From Nostoc sp. TCL26-01 (GTDB lineage: Bacteria; Cyanobacteriota; Cyanobacteriia; Cyanobacteriales; Nostocaceae): a stretch of DNA of 64,000 bases. Position numbers and translations under genes: made by a program. The stretch is from contig NZ_CP040297.1 of NCBI RefSeq assembly GCF_013393945.1, positions 2,372,804 through 2,436,803 of the forward strand. The letters run 5' to 3'. Positions 36,794-43,517 of this stretch are shown in pieces; the first letter of the stretch is position 1, and each line of letters begins with the position of its first letter. A model generated the notes under the pieces. It had not been told where the DNA came from, ran no database searches, and saw only the letters and a program-made list of their open reading frames with translations.

Positions 36794-37342
36794 CTAATAC
36801 ACTGAAAAAGAATTGACCACATCTTCCATAGTTCCCTTAACTCTGCGCCAGCGTTTCTCAGGAATAGAAGCGTTAAAAGTAAACAACTTACCGCGACTGA
36901 CAGCAACACTGGCGATATTATGCCGTTGTTGCTGATCGGGAAGTTTTACTAAATATTCCAGAATGTAATATGTCTTGCCTTCTTGGGATTCCTTCTGTAA
37001 GGCATTGACGAGTTCAGCTGAACGACCAGAATCAGGCGGTGCTAAAGCTGCTTTACCTAATTTATATCCTACTTCTGTGGGTGTTCCCAGTTCTTGTAAA
37101 GTTTTATCATCGGGAACCGGACTAATAACTACAGAGACATTTTCCGATATCTCAATTAAATCGTGAAATACCACATCAGGGCCATTGGCAACTTTCACTT
37201 GCAACCAGCCATTAGGGTATAAAAACTCATAGCCATCAGTAGTGTCCACAAAGCTTTTGAATCCCGCAGCAGATGCTACACCCGGATTACTCAGACTGAA
37301 GCTCAATACCAATAGCAAAATAATTGCAATTCTTTTCCACAT
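36794..37342 (-). CDS. psbP: PsbP-family photosystem II protein (CyanoP)
   Basis: A 182-residue exported protein with signal peptide MWKRIAIILLLVLSFSLSNP, cleaved around VASA-AGF. The mature domain begins FVDTTDGYEFLYPNGW, the conserved PsbP start, and contains YYILEYLVKLP and the SIPEKRW motif near the end. CyanoP helps assemble or stabilise photosystem II on the lumenal side. No lipobox Cys is present at the cleavage site, unlike the lipoprotein form in some cyanobacteria, so this one may be soluble or held by an uncleaved signal. Confidence 0.9.
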   Translation of the reverse strand: MWKRIAIILLLVLSFSLSNPGVASAAGFKSFVDTTDGYEFLYPNGWLQVKVANGPDVVFHDLIEISENVSVVISPVPDDKTLQELGTPTEVGYKLGKAALAPPDSGRSAELVNALQKESQEGKTYYILEYLVKLPDQQQRHNIASVAVSRGKLFTFNASIPEKRWRRVKGTMEDVVNSFSVY

Positions 37343-37507
37343 TTTTTACAGATTCCTTTGGGCTGGAAGCAATACACAGTAAGCATGATTTTTCACTCTT
37401 ATTGTCCCATCAACTGGTTCGCATGACTTATACCAATTTTGGATTTTGGATAAAACTAGGTTAATATGCTGTCGTATAAAGAATTACTGAAAAAATAGCA
37501 GAAATTT

Positions 37508-37921
37508 ATGGATATAGTCTTATTAGTTAAATTTCTCGCACCTTGCCTGCCTTTTCTAGTGAACGTAGGTAATAAAGCAGTGGAAGGAGCATCTCAGAAA
37601 ATAGGTGAGGATGTTTGGGACAAAGCAAAAGCTATCTGGACTAAGCTGCATTCTTCTGTTGAAGGCAAGGAAGCAGCTAAAGAAGCAGCCGTGGATGTGG
37701 CAAAAAATCCCGATGATGAAGATTTGCAAGCTAGCTTACGGGTGCAACTCAAGAAAATTTTAGAAACTGATACAGCACTAGCAACGGAAATCACTCAGAT
37801 TTGGCAAACAGCATCCCCAATCCAACCTGATGGTGAGAATGTGCAGCTAAATGCCAATGCTTATGACCAAAGTGTAGTCAAGCAAGTAGGGAAAATTGTC
37901 GCAGACCAAGTTAGTTTTTAG
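37508..37921 (+). CDS. Bell-like cell-death effector candidate with C-terminal amyloid signalling motif
   Basis: A 137-residue protein. Residues 1-100 are helical: a hydrophobic first helix (MDIVLLVKFLAPCLPFLVNV), then an amphipathic region with AWTKL-type helices (AKAIWTKL), DVAKNPDDEDLQASLRVQLK and TALATEITQIW. I recognise this layout as resembling the Bell domain, proposed as a bacterial analogue of HeLo/MLKL four-helix pore-forming domains. Residues 111-137 form a motif (NANAYDQSVVKQVGKIVA) with a RHIM-like Q-V-G core. The same motif opens the NLR-like protein 43 bases downstream. The model is that NLR oligomers template this tail into amyloid and the helical domain damages the membrane. 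The motif match is seen; the function is inferred. Confidence 0.65.
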   Translation: MDIVLLVKFLAPCLPFLVNVGNKAVEGASQKIGEDVWDKAKAIWTKLHSSVEGKEAAKEAAVDVAKNPDDEDLQASLRVQLKKILETDTALATEITQIWQTASPIQPDGENVQLNANAYDQSVVKQVGKIVADQVSF

Positions 37922-37964
37922 CTGAAAATGCAAACATTAGTAATAATTTTAACTGCTGTAATTT

Positions 37965-40370
37965 ATGGCAGAAGAACCCAATTCTGATCAGGCGAACAAA
38001 ATCAGCATACAAGCAACTGCTCACGAACAGAGTAAAGTAACTCAAATAGGTGAGATCAGAGCCAATACAGTTGTGATTGGTGCTGACCAGCTAGAACTGT
38101 TGGCAAAGCTAGAACGTAGTACCAAAATGACATCGCCTGGGGTTCTCAAAGTTGGCAACCCCAGCAAGAACCTAGCTTACTGGCAAGGACGAGAAGCAGA
38201 AATTGCTCAACTCAAACAATGGTTGGGTGATGAGAATATTACTCTCATTGGCATAGAAGGCATTGGTGGCACGGGCAAATCCATGCTAGCGGCTAAAATT
38301 TATGAAGAGATTGATGGTTTTCCTAAGCGATTTTGGGCTGATGTCGGATCTGGAGCAATTTTTAGCGATTTTGCTAGCCAAATCTTAAGAGAATTTGCAT
38401 ATCCAGTACCAAAACAGGAAACGCAATTGGTAGAGGCGCTGGTTAAGTGCTTACGAGCAGAACAATATTTATTAGTCATTGATCATCTAGAAAGTTTATT
38501 ACAACCAGATAGACGCTGGGGAAATCCCTTCTATCGTGATTTTTTCCAGGCTTGGGTAGAATATGGTAGCAACAGCACAGTATTAGTCACGACTAGAGAA
38601 AGACCTGAGCTGCTGGGGGGATTTGAGTGGTTATCCCTGAAGGGTTTGACGGTGGAAGCAGGCGCAAAACTGTTAGCAGAATTTTCTATTCAGGGGGACT
38701 TGCTAGGGTTTGCTCAATTAGTCAATGGTCATCCCCTGCTGCTGAAACTGGTAGCTGATTTATTAAAAGAAGAATATCCGCAAAATCCTCACTTAAAGCA
38801 GTTGACAGAGTTGGGTTTGAGTAATTTGCAACAGTTACTCACAGATCCCAAAGTAGTTGGTCAACACCGCAGAAGAAATATGGGAATGATGTTAGTATTA
38901 GATGCTAGTTTTGAGCGTTTAAGTAACTGGCAAAGGCTTTTATTACTTAATATCAGTGTTTACCGTACTGCTTTTGATAGTATGGCAGCAATGGTGATGT
39001 TGCCTGGATATTCAGAGGCTGAGGTGGAGGGAGAACTGCGAAATCTGGTGAAGCGATCGCTTTTACAAGAAAAGTTCGCTGGTAAGCGATACTTTGAATT
39101 CCATCCAGTAATTTTAGAATATGTGCGGAACAAAGCAGGCGAACAACCACAGGCACATGAGCAAGCTATAGCTTACTATACCTCAAAAGCTAAACAGCCA
39201 CCTTGGCGAGTGATGGATGATGTCAAGGAATACTGGGAAATTTTCTATCATTATTGTCAGTTAAAAAACTACGATCGCGCCTTTGATATTATTTGGCAAT
39301 GCCACAGTTTTTTACTTTCCCAAGGTTCTTATACTGTGCAAGTTGAGGTATACAAGCAGTTGCTCATCACTTGGGAAAAAGCTAACCAAGGCAAGAACTG
39401 GAAATACCTATCTCTGCTCACAGCTTTAGGCACAGCTTATTACTGGCTGGGACAGTACCAACGAGCCATACAATTTCATCAAAAATCTTTGGAGATAGCC
39501 AGAAAAATTGGCGATCGCCACGCAGAAGCTGTTGCCCTGGGAAATTTAGGTATAACTTATAACTTATTGGGACAGCACCAACAAGTGATAGAGTTCAACC
39601 TCCAGTCTTTAGACATAGCTAGGGAAATGAGCGATCGCCAAAGAGAGGCGATTTCTTTAGGGGGTTTGGGTACGGCTTATTACTGGCTGGGAGAGTATCA
39701 AAAAGCTATAGAATTCCGAGAGCAGAGGTTAAAGATCGCTAGAGAAATTGGCGATCGCCAGGAAGAAGCGATTTCTTTAGGTGGGTTAGGTGCAGCTTAT
39801 AACTCCTTGGGAGAGTATCAATTAGCAATTGAGTTTCATAAACAACAGTTGCAAATCGCCCAAGAGATTGGCGACAGGCAGGGCGAGGCCATTTCTTTGA
39901 ATGGTTTAGGTGTAGCTTATAACTCCTTGGGAAAGTATCAAATAGCACTTGAGTTGCATGGACAACAATTAAACATAGCTAAGAAAATTGGCGATCGCCG
40001 GGGAGAAGCCATTTCCCTGGGGGGTTTAGGCGCAGCTTATCACTCCCTGGGGCAGTATCAATTAGCAATAGAGTTCCACCAGCAACAGTTGCAGATTGCT
40101 CAGGAGATTGGCGATCGTCATGAGTCAGCAAAAGCTTGGTTTGATTGGGGTTTAACCCTAGAAAAAATGAATGATCAATCGGCAGCAATGGGTGCTTATG
40201 GCAATGCCCGCGAATTGTATCAAGCAATCCCAGTCATAGCGAAAGTGGCAGACTGCAACAAGGCACTTGAGCGTCTGGCTCAACAGACAAATCCTGTAGG
40301 ATTTGTGCAAAGATTTTCCCGATGGTTGAGAGATTGGTGGCAAGCGATCAAGACTTGGTTGAGGCGCTAA
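37965..40370 (+). CDS. NB-ARC/TPR (NLR-like) signalling ATPase with N-terminal amyloid motif
   Basis: An 801-residue STAND protein. Residues 12-38 (IQATAHEQSKVTQIGEIRAN) repeat the tail motif of the upstream gene. The NTPase follows, with Walker A GIGGTGKS at 99-106, a Walker B-like YLLVIDHLESLL near 170, the TVLVTTRERPEL sensor, and GHPLLLKLVADLL as the GxP motif. A winged-helix region and about seven 40-residue TPRs (AYNSLGEYQLAIEFHKQQL, IGDRQGEAIS) form the sensor end, and the tail is basic (RWLRDWWQAIKTWLRR). Such proteins oligomerise when the repeat domain senses a trigger, for example phage. Probably an operon with the upstream gene. Confidence 0.85.
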   Translation: MAEEPNSDQANKISIQATAHEQSKVTQIGEIRANTVVIGADQLELLAKLERSTKMTSPGVLKVGNPSKNLAYWQGREAEIAQLKQWLGDENITLIGIEGIGGTGKSMLAAKIYEEIDGFPKRFWADVGSGAIFSDFASQILREFAYPVPKQETQLVEALVKCLRAEQYLLVIDHLESLLQPDRRWGNPFYRDFFQAWVEYGSNSTVLVTTRERPELLGGFEWLSLKGLTVEAGAKLLAEFSIQGDLLGFAQLVNGHPLLLKLVADLLKEEYPQNPHLKQLTELGLSNLQQLLTDPKVVGQHRRRNMGMMLVLDASFERLSNWQRLLLLNISVYRTAFDSMAAMVMLPGYSEAEVEGELRNLVKRSLLQEKFAGKRYFEFHPVILEYVRNKAGEQPQAHEQAIAYYTSKAKQPPWRVMDDVKEYWEIFYHYCQLKNYDRAFDIIWQCHSFLLSQGSYTVQVEVYKQLLITWEKANQGKNWKYLSLLTALGTAYYWLGQYQRAIQFHQKSLEIARKIGDRHAEAVALGNLGITYNLLGQHQQVIEFNLQSLDIAREMSDRQREAISLGGLGTAYYWLGEYQKAIEFREQRLKIAREIGDRQEEAISLGGLGAAYNSLGEYQLAIEFHKQQLQIAQEIGDRQGEAISLNGLGVAYNSLGKYQIALELHGQQLNIAKKIGDRRGEAISLGGLGAAYHSLGQYQLAIEFHQQQLQIAQEIGDRHESAKAWFDWGLTLEKMNDQSAAMGAYGNARELYQAIPVIAKVADCNKALERLAQQTNPVGFVQRFSRWLRDWWQAIKTWLRR
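39410..40130 (+). repeat. 120-bp tandem repeats encoding the TPR array
   Basis: About six DNA units of 120 bases, each with TTGGCGATCGCC or a variant at the same place and closely similar GGTTTAGG...GCTTATAACTCC segments. The similarity at DNA level suggests recent amplification or conversion of the sensor repeats. Confidence 0.8.
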
Positions 40371-40519
40371 AAATATCTTCGACTTTTAAGTATAAAATAA
40401 AGACATAAAAATCAGTAATTATACCAAAAATCAACAAATCCCCTACACCCCCATAGCCCACATGAAGATTGATAGAATTGAATTAATCGGAAATTTGCAC
40501 AATCTAGCCATCTAAAGTC

Positions 40520-41083
40520 ATGCCTTCTGAAATTGCTGTTGAGAAAAAAAAGTTAAAAAATCCCCCTTTAAAACTCCACTATTTAGGCGATCGCGTCCTG
40601 CGTCAACCAGCTAAACGGATCACAAAAGTAGATGATGAAATCCGGCAGCTGATCCGCGATATGCTACAAACTATGTACAGCAATGATGGCATCGGTTTAG
40701 CAGCACCCCAGGTAGGAATTCATAAACAACTCATTGTCATCGATTGTGAACCAGATAACCCCAGCAATCCCCCACTAATATTAATTAACCCAACAATCAA
40801 ACAAGTCAGTCGGGAAATTGGCGTGGCCCAAGAAGGGTGTTTAAGCATTCCAGGCGTGTATATGGATGTGAAGCGACCAGACGTAGTGGAAGTTATCTAT
40901 AAAGATGAAAATGGCCGTCCTCAGACCTTAAAAGCTACAGACTTACTAGGACGCTGCATTCAGCACGAGATGGATCACCTGAATGGTGTAGTATTTGTAG
41001 ACCGTGTGGATAACTCCTTGACTTTGGCACAGGAGTTATCTAAAAATGGCTTCTCGTATCAAGCTGTGAAACCAGTAGCATAG
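40520..41083 (+). CDS. def: Peptide deformylase
   Basis: A 187-residue type I deformylase that removes the formyl group from nascent N-terminal Met. All three motifs are intact: GIGLAAPQVG (Q64), EGCLSIPG (metal ligand C107) and QHEMDHLNG (H149, catalytic E150, H153). The N-terminal 17 residues (EIAVEKKKLKNPP) are an extension of the sort found in cyanobacterial/plastid-related forms. A 67-codon gene follows 12 bases after its stop. Confidence 0.95.
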   Translation: MPSEIAVEKKKLKNPPLKLHYLGDRVLRQPAKRITKVDDEIRQLIRDMLQTMYSNDGIGLAAPQVGIHKQLIVIDCEPDNPSNPPLILINPTIKQVSREIGVAQEGCLSIPGVYMDVKRPDVVEVIYKDENGRPQTLKATDLLGRCIQHEMDHLNGVVFVDRVDNSLTLAQELSKNGFSYQAVKPVA

Positions 41084-41095
41084 GGTGAACTAGTA

Positions 41096-41299
41096 GTGTA
41101 TTTAACTCCAAAAAGCGGTTTGTTTCTAGGCGGCTCTTGCATAACAGCGATCGCAGCTGTTGGCTCAATCTTTGAACTCAGTTCTGGACAACCAGATTTA
41201 GGCGTTCAAGTCACGGCAATTATTTTAGCTTTGAGTATTCCTCTGACGGGATTATTTTTTATTGTCGCAGTGAGGGACGCAAGGGCTAACATTAAATAA
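41096..41299 (+). CDS. Small two-helix membrane protein, unknown function
   Basis: 67 residues from a GTG start (frame MYLTPKSGLFLGG). Two predicted transmembrane helices (GLFLGGSCITAIAAVGSIFEL and VTAIILALSIPLTGLFFIVAV), a short polar loop (SSGQPDLG) and a basic C-terminus. It lies 12 bases downstream of def and before a strong terminator, so it is likely cotranscribed with def. I do not recognise the family. Confidence 0.6.
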   Translation: MYLTPKSGLFLGGSCITAIAAVGSIFELSSGQPDLGVQVTAIILALSIPLTGLFFIVAVRDARANIK

Positions 41300-41313
41300 G
41301 CATCAGGTACATA

Positions 41314-41370
41314 AAAAGGTGAAAGGATGAACTCACAAGGCAAAATTCATTCTTTCACCTTTTATTTTTC
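41314..41370. terminator. Strong hairpin terminator after def and the small membrane gene
   Basis: AAAAGGTGAAAGGATGAA (41314-41331) pairs with TTCATTCTTTCACCTTTT (41346-41363) with one mismatch and is followed by ATTTTTC. A-tract before and T-tract after allow function in either direction. Confidence 0.85.
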
Positions 41371-41500
41371 TATTTGTTGGTGATTGTCTAAAGTATTGAG
41401 ACATCGATTAGCGATCGCCTCCTCAAAAATCCTCAAGCTTCTAGAATTAATGCCAAAATTACGTGAGTGAGATTTTAGCGATCGCTTCTAAAATAGGATC

Positions 41501-42301
41501 ATGCTGACAACTCACACTCAACTGTTACGCCTGTCTCAAGGGCATCTCAATTTACTCGCAACCTGTCCACGTAAATTTCAACACACTTACTTAGAAAAAC
41601 TCAATTCTCCCGCAGATTCTGAACACGAGGAGAAACAAATCTTAGGTAGTCGTTTTCACTTACTCATGCAGCAACGGGAAATGGGCTTACCTATCAATAA
41701 TTTCCTGGAAGCCGACTCTCGACTGCAAACTTGGATGTCGGCTTTTGCTAGTGTAGCCCCAGAAATCCTCACACTCAAAACTGATAGCCAAACTTTTCGG
41801 GAAAGTGAACACTACCGCACCTTACAAGTGCAAGATTATTTGCTGATAGTTATCTATGATTTATTAATTGCCGATTATCAGCAAGCCCAGATTCTTGACT
41901 GGAAAACATATCCTCAACCACCAGACAAACGCAAGTTAGGACTAAATTGGCAAACTCGTTTATATATGTACGTATTAGCTGAAACTAGCGAATACTTGCC
42001 AGAAAATATTTCTATGACTTACTGGTTTGTCCAGTCAGAAGGTAAACCACAAAATATTCAGTTTAATTATAATCCTGCTCAACATACAAAAACAGCAAAA
42101 AAACTAGATCAACTATTAAATCAACTAACTATCTGGCTGAAAAACTATCAAAATGGTAAGTTATTTCCGCAAGTACCGGAAAATAGTCAAGCCTGTAAGT
42201 ATTGTCATTTTGCCCAACGGTGTGAGCGTATAGCAGTGATAGAAACAGCAATGAGTAACGTTACACCTGATATTGATACCATTGAAGAAGTATCGTTGTA
42301 A
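41501..42301 (+). CDS. PD-(D/E)XK (RecB/Cas4-type) nuclease family protein, probable Fe-S cluster
   Basis: A 266-residue RecB-family nuclease. The catalytic core is visible in AQILDWKTYPQP (D-x-K), and the downstream QTRLYMYVLAE is the conserved QxxxY helix. One Cys near the N-terminus (C22 in LATCPRKF) and three near the C-terminus (C232, C235, C241 in CKYCHFAQRC) reproduce the C...CX2CX5C arrangement that holds a 4Fe-4S cluster in AddB and Cas4. No cas genes or CRISPR repeats are nearby, so a repair role in ssDNA processing is more likely than adaptation. Stand-alone copies occur in many cyanobacteria. Confidence 0.8.
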   Translation: MLTTHTQLLRLSQGHLNLLATCPRKFQHTYLEKLNSPADSEHEEKQILGSRFHLLMQQREMGLPINNFLEADSRLQTWMSAFASVAPEILTLKTDSQTFRESEHYRTLQVQDYLLIVIYDLLIADYQQAQILDWKTYPQPPDKRKLGLNWQTRLYMYVLAETSEYLPENISMTYWFVQSEGKPQNIQFNYNPAQHTKTAKKLDQLLNQLTIWLKNYQNGKLFPQVPENSQACKYCHFAQRCERIAVIETAMSNVTPDIDTIEEVSL

Positions 42302-42322
42302 CAATCGAGGAGTGAGAGTTGA

Positions 42323-42757
42323 ATGACACGCTCATGGTTTCGTTTCTGGTGGTACTGGTTAATTATTGTCACCTGTGGAGTAATTTTTTTCAGCTTTAGT
42401 TTGATAATTGCGCCAGATTTTATGCAGATTTTCTTTGATGCAATTTTCTTTCCCGCTTCCTCAACACACACTATCTTTAATGAAGTAGCATCTTCTTATA
42501 TTAAATTTTTGTATGGCTTACTGGGTGCTGTGATGATGGGTTGGAGCGTTGCTTTACTTTACATTTTGTTAAAGCCATTTTGTCGCCAGGAAGATGAAGC
42601 ATGGTACGCTATGACAGCATCTATAGTTGTTTGGTTCATAATAGACAGTTCGTTTTCGATATCAACAGGATTCTGGCAAAATGCTGTCTTAAATATGATA
42701 TTTTTATTGTTTTTTATGATTCCTTTAGCTGCTACTTACCAAGATTTTAAAAAATGA
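42323..42757 (+). CDS. Four-helix membrane protein, unknown function
   Basis: 144 residues with four hydrophobic segments (FWWYWLIIVTCGVIFFSFSLII, LLGAVMMGWSVALLYILL, AMTASIVVWFIIDSSFSI, AVLNMIFLLFFMIPLAA). No charged catalytic pattern, signal peptide or familiar motif that I recognise. It begins 21 bases after the nuclease gene, with GGAGTGAGAG before the ATG, and may be cotranscribed with it. Confidence 0.65.
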   Translation: MTRSWFRFWWYWLIIVTCGVIFFSFSLIIAPDFMQIFFDAIFFPASSTHTIFNEVASSYIKFLYGLLGAVMMGWSVALLYILLKPFCRQEDEAWYAMTASIVVWFIIDSSFSISTGFWQNAVLNMIFLLFFMIPLAATYQDFKK

Positions 42758-42844
42758 TTGGCTAAGGATATTTTATCCTCATTTTGAAAACCTCTATACT
42801 TTGAATAGTTAGATAGTATCTCAAAAATTATAATTACAAAACTT

Positions 42845-43474
42845 ATGACAAATTTTGAGGAAATTAATGAAGTTTATGTCCGCGACTTAAGGATAGATGA
42901 TATTGCACCTGTTTATCATTTGGGAGAAGAGTTATTTACCAGCGATTTATATCCTTATTTGTACCGTACTTGGGATGAATGGGAGGTAATTGGGCTTTAC
43001 AACACAGATCCAGAATATTGTCTGGTGGCAGAAATAGATGGAGAATTGGCAGGATTTATTTTAGGAACCATCATTACTAAAGCCTCTTGGACTTACGGCT
43101 ATATTTTATGGTTGGGGGTGAATCCTCAATTTCAACGTCAAGGAGTTGCTGATAAATTAGTTGATAAAGTCGTATCGCGGATGATTGAAGATGGAGCAAG
43201 GTTTATGTTAGTAGATACTGATCCTACCAATGTACCCGCAGTTAAATTCTTCAATCGCAAAGGTTTTGGCAATATTCGCCAACATATTTTCTTGTCGATG
43301 AATTTAAGTAAGCATCCTTATTATGGCAGATTAATTGATTACGAACATCAAAAAGCAGAGAGAGCAGGTTATAAGCGATCGCGTCCAGCTATTCGCGCTC
43401 GTAAGCCTGATTCTTTTGCTAATGAAGTAGTCCTCAACCCATTAGTAAATGAATTTCAAACTAATGAAGAATAA
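42845..43474 (+). CDS. GNAT-family N-acetyltransferase
   Basis: A 209-residue protein whose first 160 residues show the GNAT fold: YVRDLRIDDIAPVYHLGEEL at the start, LVAEIDGELAGFILG, then the acetyl-CoA loop LWLGVNPQFQRQGVADKLV and NVPAVKFFNRKGF. The layout is RimI-like, suggesting a protein or small-amine acceptor. The C-terminal 45 residues are an extra basic tail (HQKAERAGYKRSRPAIRARK). The acceptor is unknown. Next gene is recJ, 43 bases on. Confidence 0.85.
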   Translation: MTNFEEINEVYVRDLRIDDIAPVYHLGEELFTSDLYPYLYRTWDEWEVIGLYNTDPEYCLVAEIDGELAGFILGTIITKASWTYGYILWLGVNPQFQRQGVADKLVDKVVSRMIEDGARFMLVDTDPTNVPAVKFFNRKGFGNIRQHIFLSMNLSKHPYYGRLIDYEHQKAERAGYKRSRPAIRARKPDSFANEVVLNPLVNEFQTNEE

Positions 43475-43517
43475 AGCTAGATTGAGAATAATTCATAATT
43501 CGTATTGAATTAATAAA

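Noticed and set aside
41501-42301. Cas4 of a CRISPR system
   Set aside because: No cas genes or repeat-spacer array anywhere in the window.
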